Positions 6,715-15,493 of a stretch of DNA of 30,855 nucleotides are shown here, piece after piece. The notes under the pieces were generated by a model. It did not search any database. It was not told the origin of the DNA and was given only the letters and a program-made list of their open reading frames with translations. Source of the DNA: Rugosimonospora sp036494675. Its GTDB lineage: Bacteria; Actinomycetota; Actinomycetes; Mycobacteriales; Micromonosporaceae. The position numbers and the translations under genes were made by a program. The number at the start of each line of letters is the position of its first letter. Within the stretch, counting starts at the first letter, position 1. The DNA lies in assembly GCA_036494675.1 (NCBI GenBank), contig DASXOA010000190.1, forward strand, positions 1-30,855, written 5' to 3'.

Positions 6715-7878
6715 ATGGGACGCTGGAGATTCTGGGCTTGCGCGTACACGCTGCTGATCCTGCTGACCGGCACCAACCTGCCCACGCCGCTCTACCGGGG
6801 CTATGAGGCGCGATTCGGGTTCTCCCCGTTGACGGTGACGTTGATCTTCGCCACGTACGTGCTGGTGCTGATCCCGTCGCTGCTGATGGTCGGGCCGCTG
6901 TCGGACGCGGTCGGACGCCGCCGGGTGCTGCTGCCTGCCATCGGATCGGCCGCGCTGGGATCGCTGGTCTTCGCTCTGGCCGGCGGCACCGAGTGGCTGT
7001 TCGCGGCCCGGCTGCTGCAGGGCCTCGCGGTCGGTGCCGCCTCGGGCGCGCTGACCGCGGCCCTGACCGAACTGGAACCGGGCGGAGACCGCCGCAGAGC
7101 GGCCCTGGTATCCACTGTGGTCTCGGTGGGCGGTCTCGGCCTGGGGCCGTTGCTGGCCGGCCTCCTCGCCCAGTACGCCCCGGCGCCGCGCGTGCTGCCG
7201 TTCGTGGTGGAGATCGGACTCCTGGTACCGGCGGCCGTCGCCATGGCCACCTTGCCGGCCACCGGCCCGACCGCACCCTGGCGGCCCCGGCGGCCCCAAC
7301 TGCCCGCGGCCGTGAGACCCGCCTTCGCCGCGGGCGGACTCGCCAGCTTCCTCGCGTTCGCCGTGGTGGGACTGTTCCTCACTCTCGTGCCGACCTACGT
7401 CACCGTCCTGTCGCACAGCGGCAACCTGCTCGTCGGCGGTGCCGCCGTGGCGCTGATGCTCGCCTGCTCGGCTCTGGCGCAGCTCGCCGGTTACGGAAAG
7501 CCGCCGCGCCGCCTCGCCATCGCCGGGCTGCCGCTGCTCACGGTCGGGCTGGTCCTGCTCGCCGTGGCCGGCAGCGTCTCGTCGCTCACGCTGCTGCTCG
7601 TCGCGACCGCCGTCGCCGGCGTCGGTCAGGGCCTCGCCTTCCTCGGCGGCCTCACCGCTATCAACCAGGCCGCGCCCGAAGGTCGCCGTGCCGACGTGCT
7701 GTCCACCTTCTACGTCGTCATCTACCTCGGGGTCGGCGTGCCAGTGGTCGGGGTCGGCTTCCTCACCACCGCGGTCGGCCTGCTGGTCGCCGTCCGGTAC
7801 TTCGCCGTCGCCGTCGCGGTCCTCTGCCTGATCGGGCTCGCGGTCCTGGTCCGGACGCGCCGACCGGCATCGGTGTGA
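6715..7878 (+). CDS. MFS transporter, drug-efflux-like
   Basis: A 387-residue major facilitator with about 12 transmembrane segments and almost no soluble extension. The loop between helices 2 and 3 carries the family signature GPLSDAVGRRRVLL; LLQGLAVGAASGALTAALTE resembles motif B/C helices. It starts MGRWRFWACAYTLLILL, and its ATG at 6715 is preceded by a strong GGAGGA at 6702-6707. It is controlled very probably by the divergent ArsR-family repressor through two dyads in the 82-bp spacer. The best guess is a proton-coupled exporter of a small toxic molecule; the specific substrate is unknown. Confidence 0.92.
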   Translation: MGRWRFWACAYTLLILLTGTNLPTPLYRGYEARFGFSPLTVTLIFATYVLVLIPSLLMVGPLSDAVGRRRVLLPAIGSAALGSLVFALAGGTEWLFAARLLQGLAVGAASGALTAALTELEPGGDRRRAALVSTVVSVGGLGLGPLLAGLLAQYAPAPRVLPFVVEIGLLVPAAVAMATLPATGPTAPWRPRRPQLPAAVRPAFAAGGLASFLAFAVVGLFLTLVPTYVTVLSHSGNLLVGGAAVALMLACSALAQLAGYGKPPRRLAIAGLPLLTVGLVLLAVAGSVSSLTLLLVATAVAGVGQGLAFLGGLTAINQAAPEGRRADVLSTFYVVIYLGVGVPVVGVGFLTTAVGLLVAVRYFAVAVAVLCLIGLAVLVRTRRPASV

Positions 7879-8004
7879 CAGCGAGTCGTACGGTAGTGGG
7901 AGTGGTCAGGCCGAAGCAGGTGCCGCCGTCCGGCGCGCACATCGGTCCGGCCCGTACCAGACGTGTCCCCCGGCTGTCCCCACCCATCCACAGTGGAGAG
8001 GGCG

Positions 8005-8595
8005 ATGCACGAGCTGATCCAGCAGCTTCCCGCGCTCGTGGGCGTGGCGGTCGGCGCCCTCGCCTCCTACGTCCTGACGAGCGCGGGCGAGCGGTCGCGA
8101 TGGCGGCGTGATGTCAGGGTCCGCTGGGACGAGCGGCGGCTGCAGGCGTACGCGGACTACGGCTTCGCGCTGCGCCAGATGTACCACCTGAACATGCGGA
8201 TCGCGGCGCGTCGGGGCCTACGCTCGAACGCGTTGCCGATGGCCCCCGGGAAGGGGTTGAAGGCTCTGACGGCGGCGGAGTCGGAGCGCGCGGCCAGGTT
8301 CGAGGCGGTACTGCTGCTCGGCGACCCCGCGACGGTCTCCGCCGCCCGGCGATGGCACCACGCGGTGTGGCACCTCGACTGGTTCTCTCGGGGCGTCATG
8401 ACGGATCCCGACGAATGGGCGGCGGCCGGCGAGGAATTCGGTCGGGCGCGTGCGGACTTCTACGAGGCGGCGCGGCGCGACCTCGGGATCGCCGGTGAGT
8501 TGCCCACGGCCGAGCCGCCGGAGTGGCTCGCGGCCAGGAGGCGGCGGGGTGCGCACGATCCGAGCCTGCCGCCCGCCGAGCCTGCGGGCAACTGA
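8005..8595 (+). CDS. Membrane-anchored hypothetical protein
   Basis: A 196-residue protein with one N-terminal hydrophobic helix (about residues 8-26, LVGVAVGALASYVLT) followed by a charged cytoplasmic helical domain: RWRRDVRVRWDERRLQAYADYG, then EFGRARADFYEAARRDLGI. This layout is common among uncharacterised actinobacterial proteins with a single anchor and a helical bundle. ATG at 8005 has GGAGAGG directly upstream; a longer reading from 7963 is possible but lacks a ribosome binding site. The C-terminus is Arg/Pro-rich. It stands between the MFS gene and the large signalling operon with no obvious link to either. Function unknown. Confidence 0.75.
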   Translation: MHELIQQLPALVGVAVGALASYVLTSAGERSRWRRDVRVRWDERRLQAYADYGFALRQMYHLNMRIAARRGLRSNALPMAPGKGLKALTAAESERAARFEAVLLLGDPATVSAARRWHHAVWHLDWFSRGVMTDPDEWAAAGEEFGRARADFYEAARRDLGIAGELPTAEPPEWLAARRRRGAHDPSLPPAEPAGN

Positions 8596-8656
8596 GCTGG
8601 CCGCTCTACCGGTCCGGCCGCTTCACTGGTCCGGCCGCTCTACTGAACTGGCCGCG
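8595..8656. repeat. 17-bp direct repeats downstream of the hypothetical gene
   Basis: About 3.5 copies of a 17-bp unit at 8595-8611, 8612-8628, 8629-8645 and part of a fourth, based on CCGGCCGCTCTACTG. It begins at the last base of the stop codon and lies in the otherwise featureless 321-bp spacer 8596-8916. No terminator stem was found in this spacer; a candidate promoter lies further right. Confidence 0.65.
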
Positions 8657-8761
8657 CGCGCCGGAGTTCGGCCGGGGGCACAGGGCCGTACGGTAGGCCG
8701 ATCGGACCGGCAGGCAGCAGCCGCTGTCTATCCGTGCCGAGGGATTGTCTACCTGTCCGTG

Positions 8762-8792
8762 TTGACTCCATCACGCCCTGCGGCATTATGGT
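8762..8792 (+). promoter_or_regulatory. Candidate promoter of the 8917-15493 operon
   Basis: TTGACT at 8762-8767 matches a -35 box. Possible -10 boxes are CATTAT (8784-8789, 16-bp spacer) or TATGGT (8787-8792, 19-bp spacer). This is the most AT-rich part of the 8596-8916 spacer and would give a leader of about 120 nt. Spacing is not ideal for either choice. Confidence 0.35.
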
Positions 8793-8916
8793 CCGATGAT
8801 TGTCGCGGTGCGGCGCCCATGACGCGTCCGGATCGGGCGATGTTCTCCCCGTCATGGGGCGGCCACCGCGTTCCGGTGTCACGCGCCGGAAAACTCCATG
8901 CGATCAGAGGCGAGTC

Positions 8917-11900
8917 ATGACAACCCTGACGTTCGGAAATCGACTGAGTGCTCAGTCTTGGACGGCGGCTCTCCAGAACCTGTCGATCCCCTCGCTGCGG
9001 TCGGAGTCCGACTGGCGGGATTGGCTTCACGGCGATGATCTGCACATTGACCTGTCCACGGTGGGTTTCGCCGACTTCGTGATCCTCGGCCATCTGCTCA
9101 TCTTCGTCGATGCCGCAATCGGTGCCGGCGCGGCCGTGACGGTCCGCCTTCCGACAGGCGAGCCACTCGCCCAGGAACGCGCCCAGCGAGCGGCGCCGGC
9201 TACGCCTGCCGGCCCCGACACCACGTACCTGCACCAGTTGGCCCGCCGGCAACGCCAGCGGAACAACTGCCGGCTCTTCATGAAGCAGTCCGGCTTCGAG
9301 GACGCCCTTGCGAAGGGTCCGTGGCCCACGTCGGCGCTGCGTACCGTCGATGGCGGGGCGAATTCGCCCGAGCCGGGCATGGCCGCGTCGGCACCCGTCG
9401 ACGAGGGTCAGATCGAGGAGCCCCAGGTACCCCACCGGCTCAGAAAGATCCTGCCGTACCGCTGGATCCCGCGGCCCGCCGACGGCGGCTCCGCGCTCTC
9501 GGCGCACGTCACCTCGCTCGAATCGGCGCTGAGCGGCCTGGGTCTCTCGTCCGAGGACGCGGCCAGCCTCGCCCGTGGCGTGCTGTCCGAGCTGATCGAA
9601 AACGTGCAGGCGCACGCACCGGGTTCGCCGGAGCGTGCCCTCGCCGCGTTGACCGGCGCGGCGGTGGTGGGCCCGGACGGGTACGCGTCCCGGATCGACG
9701 ACTTCAGCCCGCACCTGCGTGACTTCGCGCGATGGGCGTCGCGGACCCGCAGCCCGCTCATCCGGCTGTTCGTCGCGGACTCCGGTCGCGGGCTGGTGCC
9801 CTCGCTGGCCGAGGCCAAGCACTCCAGCGGCCGTTCCAGCGGCCGTTCCGCGCCGCGGGCCGGCCGGGACGCGCAGGACCTCACGGACGGGCAGGACACC
9901 ATCCTGTACGCCTTCGAGCGGTGGTCCACGTCCAGCGCGACCGACCGCGGGCTGAGCCGGGGCGCACGCGGTCTGTGGAAGGTGAGCCGCATCGTCCGCA
10001 GCTACCAGGGCAGCGTCCTCGTCTCGACCGGTACCGACACGGCGGGCCTGATCTTCGACGGGTCACCCGACGGTTCGACGGTCCGCGGTGTGACGCCCGC
10101 CTGGGTCCCCGGTACGGCAGTGGAGTGCGACATTCTCACCCGGCCGAACGTCGACGCGGCCCAGGCGGATGAGGAGGCGCCATCGTCGCGGCCGAGCCTC
10201 CCCGCGGACGGCCCGAACCTGGTGCCGGTCACGGTGGCGCTGCGACCCGGGCAGGGATTCGCCGCCGATGACGTCGGTGTGATTGAGAATGCCCTTGGCA
10301 CGGTGAGGGAGTCCGGACCCAGCGGCCTGGTCATCGCCGTCGAGACGCCCAGCGGTGGCGAAAGCCTCGACGACGCGCAGATCCAGGACTCGTTGAAGCA
10401 GGTGCTCAACCTCGCCAGCGCGGCCGCCAATCCGGCCACGGTTGCACTGGTCTTCCCGAACATCAACCGGCGCCTGCTGTCGGTCGCCGTGGAGAGCCTG
10501 AACGACGAGCACGACCCCGACCTGGGCGGCGGCGCGGACGGTTTCGAGGATCCGATCCTCGTCATCGGGCCCGAACGCATGCAGCACTGGGCTGGCGGGA
10601 AGCCGAGGCTGCGCCGCCTGCTCGAGAAGCTGTCCGACGAGCAGGGACCCTTGCGGCTCGACGACCTGGCGGAGCCGGACGAGCAGCGCGAGATCCGCAA
10701 GGAGATCCGGGGCCAGGCCGGGCTGTTGAGCCTGCGGTCCGGGGGGCGGGTACATCTGCGACTGCGGCGCCAGGACGTGCTCGACACATTGACCCGTGAT
10801 CTGCGCGCACGGATCGAGAACCTTATTCAGGAAGGCGACGCGCCGGGGGTGCAGTCGGGTACGTTCCTCACGCCGACCCTTCACGTCGCCAGTCGCTGGT
10901 GCAACGCGGACGACATCCTGCGGCACCTGGGGGCCGAGCGACTGGCCGGCTTCACGCTGGCCGCCGCGCTGGAGGCCCGGCTCGGCCGGCTGCGCCCGGG
11001 CCCGCGCCCGCCGTCCGTTCTGATGACCGGAAGCCTGACCCCGGAGTTCGTCACGACGTTCGGCCGGTCACTGGCTGGAGTGGACACATACTTCGATTCG
11101 GCGGACAGCCTCGGACTCGACCGGGCGTCCAGCACCCGCAGCGAGATCCGCCAGGTGGTCCTGCTCATTGACCTGATTTCGACCGGGCGCACGCTGGCCA
11201 GGGTGGTGTCCGAACTCGTCGCCCGTAACCTGCGACCGGTAGCGATAGCCACGGTGGTCGACGGCCGCGCCGCGCCGCAGGCCGGTTCGGCGGAGATGAC
11301 GTTCGAGGAGTGCAGCCTGCCACTGGTGAGTCTCGCCCGGGTCGCCATCGACGCGTCCGACCAGGATCTGCGGAATTCACGGCTGACGCCCATCGATCCG
11401 GTGCTGGGCCGCCCGATCGCCTCCGTCCGGCCCTCGCCGAAGTCACACGTCCTGCAGAAGGACTACACCGATGCGTTGGCCAGGACGAGCGCCGCGAGAC
11501 TGGGGCACATCCACCGCCCGGCGAGCCGGCACTACACCGCCTACGTCGACCCGACACTACTGTTCCACGACCCTGCCTGGAACCAGCGGGTGATGCGCCT
11601 GATCCGCGGCAAAGTCGGCGAGGGGCGGCGCGAGGTGTTCGCGGCGGACGACCCGGACACCGCGGTCTGCATACTCTTCCCGTATCAGACCACCGACGAC
11701 ATCTCGGGGGTGGCCCGGCTGGCCGGGGACGCCCTGGCGGCCGACGGGATCGCCGTCGTCGGGGTGCTTCCGGTACCCCGGGCCCCCCTGGGTACCAAGT
11801 GGCTGTTTCCGGGGTCGATACCGCTTCACGACAAGGCCCGGCACATCGTTGTCATCGATTCCGGGACGGGCACCGGGCACTCGGTCCAGCAGATGATCCG

Positions 11901-13803
11901 CATCGCGGCGGCCCGGGGGATCCGGCTCATCACGGTCATTCTCCTGCTCAACGGGCTCAGCGACCTGGACGCGTTGGCGCTGGCGCAGATACGGGTGGTG
12001 CGGGCCTCCGGGCCGCAGGGTGGGCCGGGTGAGAGCGCCGAATTCCCGTCGCACGGTGCCCCGGGTGGGGCCGGAGATCCCGACGACATTCCCGTGCGAC
12101 TGCACTTCGTCGTGCGCACGGCGGTCACCAGTCTCGACGCCCGCGACTGCTCGGTGTGTGCGCTGCGGCGCAGCTACGAGTCCCTCCCGGCCCACGTGCC
12201 GACGCGCATCGAGGAGCAGTGTGACTGGCTGCTCGGCAGCCTGGAGATGAGGTCGAAGGGGCGTGTGTTCGAGGAGGAGGCGACAGATCTGCTCGGTACG
12301 CACCTCAGCCAGGAGGACTGCATCGCCTACCTGACGTGGAAGGCCGTCCTGCGCGAGGCACAGCTCAACACCCTCACCCGACGCAAGGTCGTCGAGGACA
12401 TCGCCGCCATGGCGCACGACCAGACGCGCCGCGATGCCCTGGTGAGACTGCTGACGGCCGAGGGGAACTGGCTGCGATCGGCGCCGTTGCGGTTTCCCGA
12501 TGTCCGCGTCATGGTGGCGAAGCTGGCCGCGTCGCTGATCCTCGGCGACTCGGCGTGGCCCATCGACCCCGCACTGCGGGTTCAGGCGGTCATCCTGCTC
12601 GCGGCCGCCCATCCGGACTACTTTGTCGACAAGTTTCGGTCGATCGTCGCGTCCAGTCAGGACCACAAGCTGGTCATCGGCCAGGTACTGCTGGAAACGC
12701 TCGTGCTGGTTCGGATCGCCGACGGGCAGCCGCGTCCATGGTCGGAGCGGCTCGTCGCGAACCTGGCCGGTCTCGAGGACGAGCTGCGCGAATCGCCGCG
12801 TACCGCTGCGGCGTGGGCGGGTTCGGTCCCGCTGGAAGAGGTGCGTTACCTGATATCGGTGGGCCGCCGTGCGCTACAGAGCCCGAGCCGGGATCCGCAA
12901 CGCGCCTGGGACGACCTTCGCCGGTACCGGCTGTCGGTCAAAGAGCACCAGTTCGACGCGGCGATGTGGCGGCTCCAGGTCACGCTGGACAACCGCACCC
13001 GCGGGTTCATCCTCCGGGACCCGCAGAGCGCCCGGCAGGACTGGCGCAAGTGCGCCGACTTCCTTGCCACGGAGGTGCTGCCGAACCTCGAATCCGTGGG
13101 CCGCCTGCTGCTCGCCCCGCAGGTCACGAACCGGCTCGGCCACGAGGATGCCGACCGCTGGGCGGAGGTGATGAACGGTCGCGGCGGCAGCCGGCTCGAT
13201 GAGATTACGGTGCGCCTCAACTCCGTCCTGTCGGCCAGCCCGACCGACGATCCGTCGATGGCCGGCGACTCGACCGAGAGCCTCATTGTCGAACTGCAAT
13301 GGTGGAGCAGGTTCTTCCTCGCCGCGCACGCGGATCCCGGCCGTTCGCGGGAGGGTGCGTTCCTCACCGAGGTTGTCCGGGAGTGCCCGACGAGGCTGTT
13401 CGACGTCCTGCACGGAGTGTTCGAGGGCACGGACTACGACCTGCACTCGGAGGGCGTGACCGACGACGAGTCGTTGCAGGTGTTCTGCACGGACACTCTC
13501 ATGCGGGACGTGTTCTCGCACATCCGGATGAACGCCGAACTCACGCACCGAGTGCGCAAGCACCGCGGGTCCGCCGACGACCGGCAGCGGTTCCTGATCA
13601 CGGTGCGGGAGGCGGACGCCGGGCACCTTGTCGTCGCCGTACGAAACACGCACAGCGCGGTGTCGGGCCAGGGCGGCCAGAAGGGGCTGGGGGTGATGGC
13701 ATCCGGGCTGTCCGGGTTCGGGGCCACCATCGCCGTACTGGACGGAGTGGAACGACCGTGGACCTTCGGCGTCGCCGTAAGTCTTGAGCGTTGGAGGGCG
13801 TGA
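8917..13803 (+). CDS. Giant soluble GHKL ATPase / dual PRTase-like signalling protein
   Basis: A 1628-residue protein that I do not recognise as a described family. Domains read from motifs: a STAS-like segment (about 40-77, IDLSTVGFADFVILGHLLIF); a GHKL ATPase (about 195-370) with N-box ELIENVQAHA (N229), G1 box VADSGRGL (D288) and G2 box RGARGLWKV (349-353); a phosphoribosyltransferase-like domain with VVLLIDLISTGRTL (D752); a second one with HIVVIDSGTGTGHS (D981); a CxxC at C1078/C1081; a long helical region (about 1100-1500); and a C-terminal GHKL-like region (about 1530-1628) with NAELTH (N1539) and KGLGVMASGLSGFG but no G1 aspartate. There is no transmembrane helix and no recognisable phosphoacceptor-histidine (DHp) domain. 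ATG at 8917 follows AGAGGCGAG; the frame is open upstream to 8800. Four bases separate it from the receiver-kinase gene, so the two form an operon. The role is inferred as cytoplasmic signalling or conflict. Confidence 0.85.
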   Translation: MTTLTFGNRLSAQSWTAALQNLSIPSLRSESDWRDWLHGDDLHIDLSTVGFADFVILGHLLIFVDAAIGAGAAVTVRLPTGEPLAQERAQRAAPATPAGPDTTYLHQLARRQRQRNNCRLFMKQSGFEDALAKGPWPTSALRTVDGGANSPEPGMAASAPVDEGQIEEPQVPHRLRKILPYRWIPRPADGGSALSAHVTSLESALSGLGLSSEDAASLARGVLSELIENVQAHAPGSPERALAALTGAAVVGPDGYASRIDDFSPHLRDFARWASRTRSPLIRLFVADSGRGLVPSLAEAKHSSGRSSGRSAPRAGRDAQDLTDGQDTILYAFERWSTSSATDRGLSRGARGLWKVSRIVRSYQGSVLVSTGTDTAGLIFDGSPDGSTVRGVTPAWVPGTAVECDILTRPNVDAAQADEEAPSSRPSLPADGPNLVPVTVALRPGQGFAADDVGVIENALGTVRESGPSGLVIAVETPSGGESLDDAQIQDSLKQVLNLASAAANPATVALVFPNINRRLLSVAVESLNDEHDPDLGGGADGFEDPILVIGPERMQHWAGGKPRLRRLLEKLSDEQGPLRLDDLAEPDEQREIRKEIRGQAGLLSLRSGGRVHLRLRRQDVLDTLTRDLRARIENLIQEGDAPGVQSGTFLTPTLHVASRWCNADDILRHLGAERLAGFTLAAALEARLGRLRPGPRPPSVLMTGSLTPEFVTTFGRSLAGVDTYFDSADSLGLDRASSTRSEIRQVVLLIDLISTGRTLARVVSELVARNLRPVAIATVVDGRAAPQAGSAEMTFEECSLPLVSLARVAIDASDQDLRNSRLTPIDPVLGRPIASVRPSPKSHVLQKDYTDALARTSAARLGHIHRPASRHYTAYVDPTLLFHDPAWNQRVMRLIRGKVGEGRREVFAADDPDTAVCILFPYQTTDDISGVARLAGDALAADGIAVVGVLPVPRAPLGTKWLFPGSIPLHDKARHIVVIDSGTGTGHSVQQMIRIAAARGIRLITVILLLNGLSDLDALALAQIRVVRASGPQGGPGESAEFPSHGAPGGAGDPDDIPVRLHFVVRTAVTSLDARDCSVCALRRSYESLPAHVPTRIEEQCDWLLGSLEMRSKGRVFEEEATDLLGTHLSQEDCIAYLTWKAVLREAQLNTLTRRKVVEDIAAMAHDQTRRDALVRLLTAEGNWLRSAPLRFPDVRVMVAKLAASLILGDSAWPIDPALRVQAVILLAAAHPDYFVDKFRSIVASSQDHKLVIGQVLLETLVLVRIADGQPRPWSERLVANLAGLEDELRESPRTAAAWAGSVPLEEVRYLISVGRRALQSPSRDPQRAWDDLRRYRLSVKEHQFDAAMWRLQVTLDNRTRGFILRDPQSARQDWRKCADFLATEVLPNLESVGRLLLAPQVTNRLGHEDADRWAEVMNGRGGSRLDEITVRLNSVLSASPTDDPSMAGDSTESLIVELQWWSRFFLAAHADPGRSREGAFLTEVVRECPTRLFDVLHGVFEGTDYDLHSEGVTDDESLQVFCTDTLMRDVFSHIRMNAELTHRVRKHRGSADDRQRFLITVREADAGHLVVAVRNTHSAVSGQGGQKGLGVMASGLSGFGATIAVLDGVERPWTFGVAVSLERWRA

Positions 13804-13807
13804 CATC

Positions 13808-15493
13808 ATGCGACAGCTTCGAGGACTGCTGGTCGACGACGACGAGGAGACGCTCCGCGTCATCGAGGAGACCCTGGATCTGGAGTTCGGCACGGTCGGC
13901 TGCAAGGTCGGCTGGACCCCCTGTACGGGAGCCGGCGAGGCGCGACGGAAAATCCGCCGCGGCGACCCGTTCGACTTCGCCATCATCGACTTCTTCCTCA
14001 GGAGCAACGAGCAGGACGGGTTGGCGGTCGTCGAGGAGTTGCACCGCCGGGATGAGCGCACGTTCATCCTCGTGGTCACCAGCCAGTACGAGCGGGAGCC
14101 CGCCTTCGTCGAGGAAGCCATCCAGGCTGGCGCCACGCACGCCATCGTCCGGTCGGAACTGTTCAACAACGCCCATCAGTGGAAGTTCGGCATGCTCGCC
14201 AAGCGCATCCGGGAACACCTGGCCTCGGAGGGCCTGATCTCGGTTGGCAAGGTGACGTACGACCGCGGCGATCCCGGCATTCTCTCCGTCCTCGAGGGTC
14301 TCGGTGAGGACTTCACGGACGCCGGCGAGTCCGGCCGGGGCGTGCGAATCGTGCAGAACCTCGCGATGAAATGCCTGGCGACGCACCACCTGGGCGAGGC
14401 CGATCTGCACCTGAGCTACCTCGCCCCGGGCCGGTCGGGGGCGCACATCTGCCGGATCGACCTGTCGGTGCAGGGGGAGCCGACCCAGTCCTTCGTGTTG
14501 AAGTTCGGGCTGGACAAGGCGGCGCTGCACAAGGAGCGGGCCGCGAACCGTCAGGCGGGCAGGATACTCAGTGACCAGACGCTGATCTCCGTCCTGTGCG
14601 ACGTCCAGTCCGAATCCTCGGGATATTGCGCGATCGCCGCGAGAACCGTGGAGACGGCGGTGCCGCTGCGCCGTTGGCTTCTGGAGCGACCCGATCCGGC
14701 GCAGGCCGGCGACGTGGCCGCCATCCTGTTCGGCGAGCAACTGCGCAACCTCTTCCGCCCGGAGATGCACGAGGAACGGCCGTACTCGGCCTGGTTGGGC
14801 TCGTCGGCGCTGTACCGGCTGCGGGTACGCGACGCCCTGGACCGGTACCGCGAGGTGGTGCGGGACCCGCTGGCCGGGAACCTCGGCGACGTCGAGGAGC
14901 GGTGGAAGCTCATCGCCGGCTTCGTGGACACCGGCGCGCTGCCGGTCGACAGGCCCGAGCGCCTGAACGGCAACGCCGTCTTCGTGGGGTCCTTCGGCGA
15001 CCTCCACTCGTCCAACGTGCTTGTGCAGACGGGGTTGCAGGCCCGACCGGTACTGGTCGACGCGTCCATGTACGGGCGGGCGCACTGGGGGATGGACAGC
15101 GCCCGCCTGCTGGTCGATCTGTTCCTGCGGGTACGCCGGGCCGGTGTCCCCGCCATGCTGTGGAGCGACCTCGGCGAGTCCCTGTCGGCCGCCCGTACCC
15201 TGTGCCCCCGCTGCGACGGCGATGCGCCGGCTCCCGACGCCTCGGACGACGAAACCGCCGTCGACGCGTTTATCGGTCGGGCGGTCATAAACCTCCCCGA
15301 ATTCCTTCAGTTCGACACGCTCCGGCTCATCGAGGGCCAGTGGCACTGGCAGTGGCACGTGGCATTGGCAAAGGAACTCCTGCGGCAGGCACCACACTCC
15401 GATCTCACGCCGGCCCGCACCGCCCTGGCCCTCGCGGCCGCCGCGGAGCACCTGGGCATCGCCACCACGCTGCTGAACAACCTGGTGTATTGA
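13808..15493 (+). CDS. Receiver domain fused to APH/kinase-like domain
   Basis: A 561-residue protein with an N-terminal response-regulator receiver (about 1-130): acidic cluster D10-D12 in LLVDDDEE, phosphoacceptor D61 in FAIIDFFL, T91 in LVVTSQ, and R115 where the conserved lysine is normally found (GATHAIVRSE). The rest (about 185-545) resembles aminoglycoside-phosphotransferase/choline-kinase folds: a glycine loop APGRSGA, K232 in FVLKFG, E243 in HKERAANR, a catalytic loop GDLHSSN (D398, N403) and metal-site D418 in VLVDAS. A CPRC pair follows at about 466-469. There is no DNA-binding domain. ATG at 13808 has GGAGGG about 10 bases upstream. It is translated directly after the giant GHKL protein and probably responds to it. 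The phosphorylated substrate is unknown; the kinase-like domain could also act as a scaffold. Confidence 0.85.
   Translation: MRQLRGLLVDDDEETLRVIEETLDLEFGTVGCKVGWTPCTGAGEARRKIRRGDPFDFAIIDFFLRSNEQDGLAVVEELHRRDERTFILVVTSQYEREPAFVEEAIQAGATHAIVRSELFNNAHQWKFGMLAKRIREHLASEGLISVGKVTYDRGDPGILSVLEGLGEDFTDAGESGRGVRIVQNLAMKCLATHHLGEADLHLSYLAPGRSGAHICRIDLSVQGEPTQSFVLKFGLDKAALHKERAANRQAGRILSDQTLISVLCDVQSESSGYCAIAARTVETAVPLRRWLLERPDPAQAGDVAAILFGEQLRNLFRPEMHEERPYSAWLGSSALYRLRVRDALDRYREVVRDPLAGNLGDVEERWKLIAGFVDTGALPVDRPERLNGNAVFVGSFGDLHSSNVLVQTGLQARPVLVDASMYGRAHWGMDSARLLVDLFLRVRRAGVPAMLWSDLGESLSAARTLCPRCDGDAPAPDASDDETAVDAFIGRAVINLPEFLQFDTLRLIEGQWHWQWHVALAKELLRQAPHSDLTPARTALALAAAAEHLGIATTLLNNLVY

Noticed and set aside
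6211..7416. N-terminal extension of the aldo/keto reductase frame to 7416
   Set aside because: The extension runs antisense through the ArsR regulator and the MFS gene. The start at 6210 has a Shine-Dalgarno and matches the family N-terminus.
8800..8916. Earlier start of the giant GHKL/PRTase protein
   Set aside because: The 39 extra residues are Arg/Pro/Gly-rich, overlap the promoter-like region, and lack a ribosome binding site; ATG at 8917 follows AGAGGCGAG.
8917..13803. Conventional sensor histidine kinase
   Set aside because: Only ATPase-type boxes are visible; no phosphorylated-histidine (DHp/HisKA) helix, no transmembrane segments and no HAMP or PAS domain could be recognised.
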